A stretch of 26,708 nt of DNA from JADFQT01 sp047516825 (GTDB lineage: Bacteria > Chloroflexota > Dehalococcoidia > Lucifugimonadales > UBA3495). How positions within the stretch are numbered: the stretch's first letter is position 1; every line of letters starts with the position of its first letter. The translations under genes and the position numbers were made by a program. A model generated the notes under the pieces. The model searched no databases, was not told where the DNA came from, and saw only the letters and a list, made by a program, of their open reading frames with translations. The DNA is taken from contig JAKZUA010000152.1 in NCBI GenBank assembly GCA_047516825.1, positions 1 to 26,708 of the forward strand. The letters run 5' to 3'. Below, piece after piece: positions 7,625 to 15,626 of this stretch.

Positions 7625-9205
7625 TTACAGCTTGACCAAACGGGCGTCGTAAATTTGGGGCAACGCGTTGATCTCCGCCAGCACCTCCGGCGGCACCGGG
7701 TCGTCCAACCCGATTATCATCATTGCCCGGCCCCGAAGGCTGAGGCGGCCCACTTCCATGAAGCTGATATTGATGTTGTTCCGCCCGGCCACGGTGCCCA
7801 CGGCCCCAATAGAGCCAGGGTGGTCCGTGTTATCCACGAACAGCAGATAAGGCGTTGAGGGAACCACGTCCAACCAGTAATCGTTGACCTTAACAATATG
7901 CGGCTCTTCCCGCAGGGAGGTGCCGGAGAGGGTAATGCTGTCGCCGGTGGTGGTCAGGGTCGCGGTGATCAGGCTGGAATATTCCTGAGCCGCCGTATTT
8001 CTCTGCTCGGTGATGTCCAAGCCCCGCCGTTTGGCCAGCCAGGCCGCATTAATCAGGTTTACTTGTTCCGAACTGACCGACGCCAGCAATCCTTCCAACA
8101 CCGCTGCCTGCAACAGGGAAGTGTCGTATTTGGCTATCTCTCCCTGATAGCTGATGGTAACGCCGACAAATTGGCCTGCCGCCAGGTGGGTGAGCAGTTT
8201 GCCCAGCAGAGTACCCACTGGGATATAGGGGGCCAACAGCTGATGCAACTCGGGAGGCAACACCGGCGCGTTGACCGTGTTAGGCGCGGGTTGCCCGCTC
8301 AGAACGGCCAGCACCTGTTCGGCGGCCTCTATCGCCACCTCCCGCTGAGCTTCTTCGGTCGAGGCCCCCAGGTGAGGGGTGGCAACCACCTTGCGGTGCA
8401 TCACCAGGGGCGAGTCTGCCGCCGGGGGCTCCGAGACAAATACGTCCAGGGCCACGCCGGCCAGCCGGTCCGAGTCCAATGCCTCCAGCAGTGCCACCTC
8501 GTCGATCAGTTCCCCTCTGGCCACGTTGATCAAGCGAGCTCCGGGCTTCAGCAGACCCAGCTCGCGGCGGCCGATCAGATTGCTGGTGCTGGGCGTGAGG
8601 GGGGTATGCAATGTAATGAAGTCGGCCTCTCCCAGCAGCTCCTCCAGGGACTTGGTCTCCACGCCGAGCCGGCGGGCGTAATCCGGCGCGACGAAGGGGT
8701 CAAATCCCACCAGGCGCATGCCGAAGCTCTGGGCCCGACGGCACACCTCCGAGCCGACCCGACCCAGGCCTATGACCCCGAGTACCTTATTCCGAACTTC
8801 AATGCCCATGAAAGCGCTGCGCTTCCACTCCCCCTGCTTCAGAGATTGGTAAGCCTGAGGCACGTTACGGGCCAGGGCCAGCATCAAGGCCATGGTATGC
8901 TCGGCGGCCGCAACAGTGTTTCCGATAGGCGCGTTAACTACAGCTATGCCGGCGCCGGTTGCCGCTTCCAGATCGATGTTATCCACCCCGATACCGGCCC
9001 GAGCAATGACCCGTAAATTCTTGGCTGCCTTCACTACTTCAGGGGTGACTTTGGTTTCGCTGCGCACGACCAATGCGTCGTAGGAACCAATGACCTCTAG
9101 CAGCTCCGGCAGCGTCAATCCGTGCTTCACATCGATGTCCGCACCGGATCCCAACAACTCCACCCCTTCCGGAGCGATGGGGTCGGCGACTAACACTCGG
9201 GGCAT
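7625..9205 (-). CDS. serA: D-3-phosphoglycerate dehydrogenase (long form with ACT domain)
   Basis: 526 aa. It oxidises 3-phosphoglycerate to 3-phosphohydroxypyruvate with NAD, the first step of serine synthesis. Domains in order are the substrate-binding domain, the Rossmann domain with GLGRVG at 146-151, an intervening allosteric (ASB) domain at about 310-445, and a C-terminal ACT domain (LLFVDNTDHPGSIGAVG onward). The catalytic triad is visible: Arg230 in INVARGELIDE, Glu259 in VSEPP and His278 in ATPHLGAST. Length and domain order match the bacterial type I enzyme. The ATG at 9205 is preceded by AAGGGTGAAGG. The gene is divergent from the alpha/beta hydrolase at 9438. Confidence 0.95.
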   Translation of the reverse strand: MPRVLVADPIAPEGVELLGSGADIDVKHGLTLPELLEVIGSYDALVVRSETKVTPEVVKAAKNLRVIARAGIGVDNIDLEAATGAGIAVVNAPIGNTVAAAEHTMALMLALARNVPQAYQSLKQGEWKRSAFMGIEVRNKVLGVIGLGRVGSEVCRRAQSFGMRLVGFDPFVAPDYARRLGVETKSLEELLGEADFITLHTPLTPSTSNLIGRRELGLLKPGARLINVARGELIDEVALLEALDSDRLAGVALDVFVSEPPAADSPLVMHRKVVATPHLGASTEEAQREVAIEAAEQVLAVLSGQPAPNTVNAPVLPPELHQLLAPYIPVGTLLGKLLTHLAAGQFVGVTISYQGEIAKYDTSLLQAAVLEGLLASVSSEQVNLINAAWLAKRRGLDITEQRNTAAQEYSSLITATLTTTGDSITLSGTSLREEPHIVKVNDYWLDVVPSTPYLLFVDNTDHPGSIGAVGTVAGRNNINISFMEVGRLSLRGRAMMIIGLDDPVPPEVLAEINALPQIYDARLVKL

Positions 9206-9290
9206 ATACCTTCACCCTTACCAGCGAGAATAGGCCAGCGGACTGCTGCTGCCGACGACTCGGCCTAGGCCACCCGTGAATTGCGATACC

Positions 9291-9341
9291 CATTCTAACG
9301 TCAAATCGAGTATGACACCAGCCAGCCCAAATGTTAGTATG
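9291..9341. promoter_or_regulatory. Divergent control region: inverted repeat with putative promoter
   Basis: Between serA (minus) and the hydrolase (plus), CATTCTAACGT (9291-9301) and ATGTTAGTATG (9331-9341) form an inverted repeat matching at 9 of 11 positions. A plus-strand promoter candidate, ATGACA (9312-9317) with 17-bp spacing to TAGTAT (9335-9340), overlaps the right arm. A minus-strand TTGACG (9298-9303) overlaps the left arm and could be a -35 for serA. This arrangement would suit a repressor or activator shared by both genes, but the evidence is pattern only. Confidence 0.3.
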
Positions 9342-9356
9342 AACCTCGAAGCGGCA

Positions 9357-9374
9357 GCGACGGCGACGGCGACG
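9357..9374 (+). repeat. Three tandem copies of GCGACG
   Basis: A short simple repeat, (GCGACG)x3, preceded by a variant GCGGCA, in the leader between serA and the hydrolase. Probably a slippage product without a known role. Confidence 0.6.
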
Positions 9375-9437
9375 GCCGAGAGGATAGCCGGATCCAGGAT
9401 GAGCCTGGGTCTGGCGCGCACAAGGAGCTAGATATAA

Positions 9438-10226
9438 ATGACAGCCGATTTTACTGAAGAGTTGGTGCAGGTTGGCAGAACCAAAATACAGCTATTCAAG
9501 GGCGGGTCGGGCGAGCCCCTGCTGCTGCTGCACGGCTCCGGCGGCAACCGGGGCTGGCTGAAATACGTGCAGTCGCTGGCCGAGCAATATACGGTGTACC
9601 TGCCCACTCATCCCGGATTCGGAGCTTCCGAGCGGCCCAACTGGATTCAGAACATGCAAGACCTGGCTTGCTTTTATACCTGGTTTCAAGAAGAGCTAGG
9701 TCTGGAGGGCGCGCGGTGCATCGGCTTTTCCATGGGGGGCTGGCTGGCCGCAGAGATGGCGGTCATGTGCCAGCACTCCTTCAGCAAATTGATGCTGGTG
9801 GACCCGGTAGGTATCAAGCCGCAGATGGGAGAGATAACCGACATTTTCTTGATCGCTCCAGCCCAGATAGCTGAGCTAAACTTCCACGATGCCGGCCAAG
9901 CGCCCGAGTACAATAAACTTTACGGTGAGACCCCCACTGCGGAGCAGGCAGCCTTGGCGGAGCGAGATCGGGAGATGGCGGTCAGGCTGTGCTGGAAGCC
10001 CTACATGCACGACCCACGGTTGCCTACCCTCTTAGCCAGGGTGCGCCTCCCGACACAGATTGTTTGGGGAAGGGAGGATCGGCTCGTCCCAGCGGAATGC
10101 GGCCAGCTATATCAGGAAGCCATTCCCGGGTCTGAATTGGTATTTTTCGAAGGGTGCGGTCACTCACCTCAGATTGAGAAGCCGGAGGAATTCATCCAAA
10201 CCGCCCTCGAATTTCTAGGCCCATAA
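9438..10226 (+). CDS. Alpha/beta hydrolase
   Basis: 262 aa. The canonical fold elements are visible: the oxyanion-hole strand LLLLHGSGGNRGW (HG at 32-33), HPGFGASERP, the nucleophile elbow GFSMGG with Ser98, the acid Asp214 in WGREDRLVP, and His242 in GCGHSPQIEKP. The catalytic triad is therefore complete and in order. No signal peptide is seen, so it is probably cytoplasmic. It resembles the MhpC/BphD-like group of C-C-bond and ester hydrolases, but the substrate cannot be read from sequence. AAGGAG lies about 10 bp upstream of ATG 9438. The downstream neighbour is the convergent LDH2-type gene. Confidence 0.88.
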   Translation: MTADFTEELVQVGRTKIQLFKGGSGEPLLLLHGSGGNRGWLKYVQSLAEQYTVYLPTHPGFGASERPNWIQNMQDLACFYTWFQEELGLEGARCIGFSMGGWLAAEMAVMCQHSFSKLMLVDPVGIKPQMGEITDIFLIAPAQIAELNFHDAGQAPEYNKLYGETPTAEQAALAERDREMAVRLCWKPYMHDPRLPTLLARVRLPTQIVWGREDRLVPAECGQLYQEAIPGSELVFFEGCGHSPQIEKPEEFIQTALEFLGP

Positions 10227-10276
10227 CCCGCCAATAACCTCAGTTACGAGCAGGAAACACCCGGCCCTGTTGGGCA

Positions 10277-11353
10277 TCAAAATGTGCAGGGAATGGCCAG
10301 CTCAGCGCAAGTGTCGTGGAACCAATCCACCACTTCCTCATGAAGAGGGATGCCCGCCGCCCGCCGTATCGCCTCCATCTCGGCCTCGGGCTGCCCGGCG
10401 ACCATAACCCGGTCGTGACCCGGGGCCGGAGCGGTACTCTTCAACATCAGCAGCCACTCGTCCATCGTCTCCTTAAAGTGGGTCGGGTCGTCAAACCCGG
10501 CAATACTGTAGGCGGCAAGATAATGGCCAAAGTTGGGCCTCCCTGGCACCATGCCGTACCCTCCACCGGTGAGCACGCCGGCCATAATATCCACCATGCA
10601 GGAAAGTCCATACCCCTTGTGGGAGCCTAATTCCCGGGTCCCTCCCAGAGGTAGCAGGCTGTAGGACTGGGGCACGTCCACCTCTTCCATGATGGGCGTG
10701 CCATCCTCGGCAGCCAACCATCCCGGCTCCAGCTTGGCGCCCAACCGGCGGGCAATCTCGATCTTGTTCACGGCCACTGAGCTGGTTGCCGCGTCGAAAA
10801 CGAAGGGCGGCTCCTTGTTGGCCGGTACCGCCACCGCTATGGGGTTGGTGCCCAAACGTTGCTCGGCCCCGAAGGTTGGCAGCACCCGGGGCGGACAGCT
10901 CGTCATGCAGACACCGATCATGTCGTGTTCCAGGGCCCGCATGGCGTGGTAGGAAGCCATTCCCAGATGGCGGGCATTGCCCAGCGTGACTATTCCCACA
11001 CCCACCTCTTTCGCTTTTTTGATGGCCAGGTCCATGCCCTTGGGGGCGGTGATAATGCCCAAACCCCGGTCGGAATCCAGATTGGCGGTGCTGGGGGTTT
11101 CCCGAATTACCCTCATTTCGGGGCGGGGATTGATCTGGCCGCTGGTGTAACCGTTGACGTAGGTGCGCAGCATGTTGGATACCCCGTGGCTGTCCACCCC
11201 CCGGAGGTCAGCAAGCACCATCACGTCGGCGCCCAATTCGGCATCCTCATCGGGCACTCCCATCTTTTGCAATACGGCCGCCACCGTGGTTTTCAGGTCG
11301 TCTCCGGAAACCAGGACGGCATCGTCTTGTTGGACTCGGAATTGTGGAAGCAA
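10277..11353 (-). CDS. LDH2-family (malate/L-lactate/ureidoglycolate-type) NAD(P)-dependent dehydrogenase
   Basis: 358 aa. The family oxidises small 2-hydroxy acids (malate, L-lactate, sulfolactate, ureidoglycolate) with NAD(P) and does not use a Rossmann fold. Visible signatures are LADLRGVDSHGV (His56), GNARHLGMASYHAM (His129, the active-site region), GTNPIAVAVP, FDAATSSVAVNKI and the C-terminal GSHKGYGLSCMVDIMAGVLTGG. The start is a TTG at 11353: GGGAGG lies four bases upstream, an in-frame stop is just before it, and the next ATG would remove conserved sequence. Substrate cannot be decided. It is convergent with the alpha/beta hydrolase, with 50 bp between stops. Confidence 0.88.
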   Translation of the reverse strand: MLPQFRVQQDDAVLVSGDDLKTTVAAVLQKMGVPDEDAELGADVMVLADLRGVDSHGVSNMLRTYVNGYTSGQINPRPEMRVIRETPSTANLDSDRGLGIITAPKGMDLAIKKAKEVGVGIVTLGNARHLGMASYHAMRALEHDMIGVCMTSCPPRVLPTFGAEQRLGTNPIAVAVPANKEPPFVFDAATSSVAVNKIEIARRLGAKLEPGWLAAEDGTPIMEEVDVPQSYSLLPLGGTRELGSHKGYGLSCMVDIMAGVLTGGGYGMVPGRPNFGHYLAAYSIAGFDDPTHFKETMDEWLLMLKSTAPAPGHDRVMVAGQPEAEMEAIRRAAGIPLHEEVVDWFHDTCAELAIPCTF

Positions 11354-11692
11354 GATTCCTCCCTAATACCGCTACCTAGCAGTTAACCCGCCAGCTCAAA
11401 GGCTGGAACTGGTATCCAGCATAGTAGGGGCAGTATAACACCATGACACCGACGCGGGCCGGTAACTACCTATACCCTCACAGGCGTCCCATCCTACCTC
11501 TCATCTAGGTACGAAACACTGAAGCCACACTGCACGCTTTCCATTAACATTCAGGCGCTTTTGACCTTAAGTTTGGCCTTGGCTAGATTAAACATTGGTT
11601 GGGAAAATCGGCTGGTTTACCGGGCTGAGACTCACCAAATTCCCGCGCACCGACTTTAGAATTAGCCAACAGGCCGGTAGGAGCGCTCCACC
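11354..11692. other. Divergent intergenic region
   Basis: About 340 bp between the LDH2-type gene (minus) and the repeat-protein gene (plus). It contains a small hairpin, CCAGC-tcaaag-GCTGG (11391-11406), and the promoter candidate at 11561-11589. I see no RNA gene or riboswitch that I can name. Confidence 0.5.
11561..11589 (+). promoter_or_regulatory. Putative sigma70 promoter of the repeat-protein gene
   Basis: TTGACC (11561-11566), a 17-bp spacer and TAGATT (11584-11589), about 100 bp upstream of the GTG start at 11693. Both boxes are moderate to good matches to the consensus. Confidence 0.45.
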
Positions 11693-13387
11693 GTGAACGA
11701 AGCAATCCCCGGCGTTATCGTTACCGCCACCTTCCTGCTGCTATCCAGCCTCACCTTCCTGTTCCTCACGGAGGTGTGGTCGGAGCACAGCAGCCTGATT
11801 CAGGCCAACACGGCCCAGCAGGTGGAGTACACCAACACCTCCATCGCCATTCAATCCGACAACATTGGTATGGACCTGGGATGCAATACTGTGATCGCTC
11901 CGGTGGATAATACCGGTCAGACCTCGGTCTCCAGCTTTTCCGATATGGATCTACTGACAGACTACACCGATGCCTCCTCAGGCAATGTGGTCAACCACTT
12001 GGAGTACATCACCGACTGGGCCTTGCCGTCCATGAGTCCCGATACCAGGGACCCGAATCAATGGAATCCGGCGGAAACGGCGACTTTTACGGTGCCAATT
12101 TCTCCCCTGATTCAGTTCGACAGCTCGGGAACCCTGGTGGTGGTAACCCCGGGCGGTGTGACCGATTCCAGCTACTTTTCCTGTCCCACCATGCACTACT
12201 TCCACTCCGAGACTACCAGTATCGACAGCGTTAATTATTACCAGCTGAAAGCGGCGTCTCCCGACGGGACCGCCCTTAACCTCTCGTCATCCTTCGCCGG
12301 TGGGCAAGTAGCTCGCCTCAGTCCCAGTCCCAACGATAGCAAGTCCGTCATTCCTTTAACTGACACCCCCCAGATCGGCGCTTCCACCTGGGACGTCACC
12401 TACCGATTGAGGCGCGACAAAGCGGACTTAGGATTTGTCTGGTTCGAAAATGCCAAGGACATAAGCCTTTCCACCGTGGGTAGCTGGCAGGACATAGATC
12501 TGTCCGGAGACGTGCCCAGCACAGCTACCGGCGCGGTGGTGGAGGTGGTCAATACCGGAGTAGAAGTAATACAGGGAGGCGTTCTACGAGGCAAGGAGGA
12601 CTCCCGCGACTATATGTCCAACCCCTACGGCGCGGTCCAAGTAGGGCCGGAAAACCACCGCTGGCAGATTGTGAAAATTGACAGCAACCGGTTAATCCAA
12701 GGTCATATCACCAGTATCGTTATTGACTTCAAACTGATTGGGTACACCATCGGCGCAGATCCTTCTTTCTTTTCATCCCCCGCCGACGTCACCATCGGCA
12801 CCACGGGCTCTTGGGCCGCAGTCGACCTTTCCAGCCAGGTGGACTCGGACGCCGATGGAGCGATACTGTTCCTGACCGGAGATGCTCAACGATACGCCAT
12901 CCGAGAGGTGGGCAGCAGCTACTCCACCACTAGCCTGAAAACTCCGGTCAAGGGCAACACCATGTTCCTGGTGGGACTGGACGGCAATAAGCAATTTGAA
13001 GCCTATTTGGAAAGCGCCACCAACATTTACCTGGTGGGGCAGACCAAAGGCTCCGTGGTTTACTACACCAACGACCTGGCCGCCACCGACCCAGTGACCG
13101 GAGTTTGGACTTCCCTCGATGCCGACGCCTTTGGGGTCGACGCCGTAGCCAACGGGTTATTACTGCACGCTGAGATTACTAACGAAAGCGACATGGGGTT
13201 TCGGCGCGGCGATTCGACGGATATTTGGAATATGAGGCTGCCGGCCAGCTCCCACGTCCAGGCTGCGGTCGGCATCAATAGCGCCAACCTGTGGGACGAG
13301 TACATGGGGACCAGACCAGCGACGTCTTTATCGCGGGATACACCCGATTGGTGCGGCTGGATGTTCACGCCGATCTGGATCTACTGA
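11693..13387 (+). CDS. Membrane-anchored repeat protein, FlaF/FlaG-like N-terminus; frame interrupted
   Basis: 564 aa as read, from GTG 11693 with GGAG about 11 bases upstream. One transmembrane helix at about residues 8-27 follows an almost uncharged N-terminus, so the rest is probably exported. Residues about 40-165 form a beta-rich domain with the words PVDNTGQTSVSSFSDMDLLTDY and NQWNPAETATFTV. These recall archaeal FlaF/FlaG-like and pilin-like proteins, but this is a weak resemblance. Residues about 255-351, 363-451 and 466 onward are three related repeats. Each starts with a TxGSW or VTGVW segment; the first two end with a hydrophobic strand (FKLIGYT, IYLVGQT). The last 25 or so residues, after MGTRPATSL, do not fit the repeat. 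The matching strand (VFIAGYT) is in another frame, so a frameshift near 13306-13309 is likely. Confidence 0.7.
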   Translation: MNEAIPGVIVTATFLLLSSLTFLFLTEVWSEHSSLIQANTAQQVEYTNTSIAIQSDNIGMDLGCNTVIAPVDNTGQTSVSSFSDMDLLTDYTDASSGNVVNHLEYITDWALPSMSPDTRDPNQWNPAETATFTVPISPLIQFDSSGTLVVVTPGGVTDSSYFSCPTMHYFHSETTSIDSVNYYQLKAASPDGTALNLSSSFAGGQVARLSPSPNDSKSVIPLTDTPQIGASTWDVTYRLRRDKADLGFVWFENAKDISLSTVGSWQDIDLSGDVPSTATGAVVEVVNTGVEVIQGGVLRGKEDSRDYMSNPYGAVQVGPENHRWQIVKIDSNRLIQGHITSIVIDFKLIGYTIGADPSFFSSPADVTIGTTGSWAAVDLSSQVDSDADGAILFLTGDAQRYAIREVGSSYSTTSLKTPVKGNTMFLVGLDGNKQFEAYLESATNIYLVGQTKGSVVYYTNDLAATDPVTGVWTSLDADAFGVDAVANGLLLHAEITNESDMGFRRGDSTDIWNMRLPASSHVQAAVGINSANLWDEYMGTRPATSLSRDTPDWCGWMFTPIWIY

Positions 13388-13647
13388 TCCGCCAGGCCGA
13401 CGGCACGGTTCGCACTACCCTGTATACCAATTCGGCCAATTCCAGCAACATCAATAGCACCGATTGGCAAACCTATGCCGCGACCCTCCCATTTGCGGCG
13501 TACACCAGGGAGGATGTTACCGACTACCTGGAGATAGATCTTTACCTCGAGTCTACCCTCAACGAGTCTCAGGAAATCGTTACGGTCGAGTTCCGGATCG
13601 ACGATCCCGACCTGGCTACGACAGACCAGATGGCGGTGTTGCCCTGA
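13291..13647 (+). pseudogene. Out-of-frame C-terminal continuation of the repeat protein
   Basis: This frame encodes DQTSDVFIAGYTRLVRLDVHADLDLL and a further hydrophilic, beta-rich region ending DPDLATTDQMAVLP at a TGA (13645-13647). VFIAGYT aligns with the end strands FKLIGYT and IYLVGQT of the two preceding repeats, so it belongs to the same protein as the 11693 frame. Adding one G to the GGGG run at 13306-13309 joins the frames as YMGDQTSDVFIAGYT, giving a protein of about 651 aa. The GTG at 13291 is merely the first start codon in this frame and lacks a ribosome-binding site. The cause may be a real mutation, a sequencing or assembly error, or (less likely) programmed slippage. Confidence 0.65.
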
Positions 13648-13698
13648 GCCCATTTAGCAGCCGCCGACCCGATTGGGCTTCGGGAGCCTTCCGGCTGA

Positions 13699-13704
13699 TA
13701 CAAT
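13699..13704 (+). promoter_or_regulatory. Possible -10 box of the M42 peptidase gene
   Basis: TACAAT at 13699-13704 with a weak TTGGGC at 13674-13679 (19-bp spacing), about 30 bp upstream of the M42 start codon. The spacing is at the long limit, so this is tentative. Confidence 0.3.
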
Positions 13705-13734
13705 CCTCCAAACCGTTCTTGGAATGGAGGGTAA

Positions 13735-14859
13735 ATGCCCAGCTGGAAAGAGCAGGCCCTGAAGATTCTAGCCAGGCTCGGTAGCTCACCGGCAACATCC
13801 TTTTCCGAGGACGGTGTCGCCGCAGTGGTGAAGGCGGTCCTTGGAGAGACGGGAGTGGGCTTTAAGGAGGACGCCTTTGGCAACATCCTCGCCACGTTGC
13901 CAGCTCGGTCTGGCTCCACCATAGGATCATCGCCGCATCCCCCCATAGCCTTCGTGGCTCACATGGATCATCCCGGATTTGAAATCGTCGAACCGGAGGA
14001 AAATTCTAGAGGAGACTTCCTGGTTGGGAAGGCCCTGGGAGGCGTACCGCCGGGCGCTTTCGTGCCTGGGCTGTCTTTGCTGGTGATTCAACCCGACGGA
14101 CGGCGGCTGCCCGCCACAATTTTGGAGAGGCTGGGGGCCAATGCCGACCGGCAGGTACGAATTCAGCTGGCGGAACCCCAGCCAGTCCCGATACCCTGCC
14201 CGGCGGTTTTCGACCTGGTGGATTTTCAGTTGGATGGCGACTTTATCCGGATGCGGGCCTTGGACGACCTGGCCGGCTGCGGCAGCATCCTGACAGCGCT
14301 GAGCATCTTGTCCCAAGAGGAACCTCCCGTTGATGTGTACGGCGTGTTTACCCGAGCGGAAGAAGTGGGCTTGGTCGGCGCTCGCCTGATGGCGGAGGCC
14401 AGCACTTTGCCCAAGGACACCCTGGTGGTGTCCCTGGAGTCCAGCCGCAGCCTGCCCGGAGCTGAAATCGGTGGCGGTCCGGTGATTCGGGTGGGCGACG
14501 CCGCCTTCACCTTCAGCGCCGAAGCCGAGACGGTCCTCACCAAGGCCAGGGAAATCCTGGAAGAAGGACCGCAGCCGATAAAAATTCAACGCCAGCTAAT
14601 GAGCGGCGGCACCTGCGAGGCCAGCGCCTTCGCCTGGCATGGCTACCGCGCCACCGGCATCGCCTTCCCATTGGGCAACTACCACAACGGCGCTCCGGAG
14701 GACCGAATTGAAGCTGAGTTTATCCACCTGGGAGACTTTCTGGGCGGCGTGGAGTTGATAGCAGAGGCAGTCCGTCAAGTCCCTAACCGCGAGGATACGG
14801 CGTTCCGGCGGCGCATCGGGGCCATGCCGGAGGAATTCCGCCGTAGACTAAACCGGTGA
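13735..14859 (+). CDS. M42-family metallo-aminopeptidase
   Basis: 374 aa. M42 enzymes (TET aminopeptidases, glutamyl aminopeptidase/endoglucanase-M family) are dinuclear metalloenzymes that trim N-terminal residues from peptides in the cytoplasm as large oligomers. Candidate metal ligands and catalytic residues in the expected order are His76 (AHMDHPGF), Asp177 (ALDDLAGC), Glu209-Glu210 (TRAEEVGLVGA), Glu235 (SLESS) and His317 (GNYHNGAPED). MSGGTCEASAF is also typical. The insert between His76 and Asp177 corresponds to the PDZ-like dimerisation domain. GGAGGG (13726-13731) is immediately upstream of ATG 13735. Peptide specificity cannot be read from this sequence. The start is 87 bp after the end of the broken repeat-protein gene. 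Confidence 0.85.
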   Translation: MPSWKEQALKILARLGSSPATSFSEDGVAAVVKAVLGETGVGFKEDAFGNILATLPARSGSTIGSSPHPPIAFVAHMDHPGFEIVEPEENSRGDFLVGKALGGVPPGAFVPGLSLLVIQPDGRRLPATILERLGANADRQVRIQLAEPQPVPIPCPAVFDLVDFQLDGDFIRMRALDDLAGCGSILTALSILSQEEPPVDVYGVFTRAEEVGLVGARLMAEASTLPKDTLVVSLESSRSLPGAEIGGGPVIRVGDAAFTFSAEAETVLTKAREILEEGPQPIKIQRQLMSGGTCEASAFAWHGYRATGIAFPLGNYHNGAPEDRIEAEFIHLGDFLGGVELIAEAVRQVPNREDTAFRRRIGAMPEEFRRRLNR

Positions 14860-15043
14860 AGCCTGGCGCTACCCCATCTGAAAAGCGTTGCTGAAGAGCG
14901 AGGGGGAAAAGTCCCACCAAGAACCACCCCCAAAAGTACAGGTTCCCACGATTGACTGCTACAAAGCAGGTATGTTAGGCTTGATAACAGAGCCTCTTAC
15001 CCTACTATCATAATCGGCATCCCTGTATAAGGAAGCGAAAATT

Positions 15044-15418
15044 ATGGAAATCACACCATTGGCCGTTGAAAAACTCCGGGAAGTCATCGATCAGGAAGGC
15101 GAAGCTGGAAGTTCCCTCCGGGTGGTGGCAATGCCCGCCGAGCAGGGTGGCCTTCAGTACATGCTGACCATGGAGAAGGAAACCCAGCCCGACGACACCA
15201 TTCTCGCTCTGGACGGAGTGAGTCTGTTGATGGATTCGGATAGCGCTCCCTTCCTGGAAGAAGCGACAATAGATTATGTGGAGCAGTTTGGGGGCCAGGT
15301 GGGATTCGTCATCAACAATCCCATGTTCGCCAGCGGAGGCGGTTGCGGTGGTGGTGGATGTGGCTGCGGTAGTGGCGGTGGCGGCGGATGCGGTTGTGGT
15401 GATGGCCACGGGCATTAA
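15044..15418 (+). CDS. IscA/HesB-like A-type protein with Cys/Gly-rich tail
   Basis: 124 aa. Residues 1-92 follow the A-type Fe-S carrier fold: MEITPLAVEKLREVI, LRVVAMP, GLQYMLTME, DGVSLLMDSDSAPFLEEATIDYVEQFGGQVGFVINNP. Classical members carry one Cys in GCSGFxY and two in a C-terminal CGCG. Here the first Cys position is Gln34 (EQGGLQY). The tail (98-124) is almost only Gly, Cys, Asp and His, with Cys101, 106, 108, 116 and 118 and a final GHGH. The role is probably Fe-S cluster or metal handling, with altered binding chemistry. AAGGAAG lies before ATG 15044. Possible upstream elements are TTGATA (14981-14986), TATCAT (15006-15011), and a small inverted repeat, AGGCT/AGCCT (14977-14995), overlapping the -35. 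A strong terminator follows. Confidence 0.8.
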   Translation: MEITPLAVEKLREVIDQEGEAGSSLRVVAMPAEQGGLQYMLTMEKETQPDDTILALDGVSLLMDSDSAPFLEEATIDYVEQFGGQVGFVINNPMFASGGGCGGGGCGCGSGGGGGCGCGDGHGH

Positions 15419-15459
15419 GGCCCCAACCGGTTCAATGCCCCGGATCAACTTCGAGTAAT

Positions 15460-15493
15460 AAAGGCCCCGCCGAAGCGGGGCCTTTCTTTTTCC
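15460..15493 (+). terminator. Intrinsic terminator after the IscA-like gene
   Basis: Perfect stem GGCCCCGC (15463-15470), loop CGAA, GCGGGGCC (15475-15482), extended by AAA/TTT pairing, followed by TTTCTTTTTCC. This is a textbook rho-independent terminator about 45 bp after the stop codon, so the IscA-like gene is the last of its transcript. Confidence 0.92.
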
Positions 15494-15560
15494 AAGAGAA
15501 AACGGTTAGCAAAGCAGTGTGTCGAAGAAATAGCCCTAGGGGCAAAGCAGGCGCTGTGCT

Positions 15561-15578
15561 TCCCGGGACGCCCCGGGA
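15561..15578. repeat. Short perfect hairpin TCCCGGG-acgc-CCCGGGA
   Basis: A 7-bp perfect stem with a 4-base loop in the gap after the terminator. There is no T-tract on either side, so it is not a standard terminator. It could be a protein-binding site or chance in GC-rich DNA. Confidence 0.4.
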
Positions 15579-15626
15579 TATGTTCAGGGCCCGCTCAGAT
15601 CTAGACGGTCAGTCCAGGCAGGAATT

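Noticed and set aside
7898..9016. Long plus-strand open frame opposite serA
   Set aside because: It is the antisense shadow of a secure serA gene and has no family resemblance.
13300..13312. Programmed -1 frameshift site in the repeat protein
   Set aside because: The GGGG run lacks a standard X-XXY-YYZ heptamer and no strong downstream stem was seen, so mutation or sequencing error is the simpler reading.
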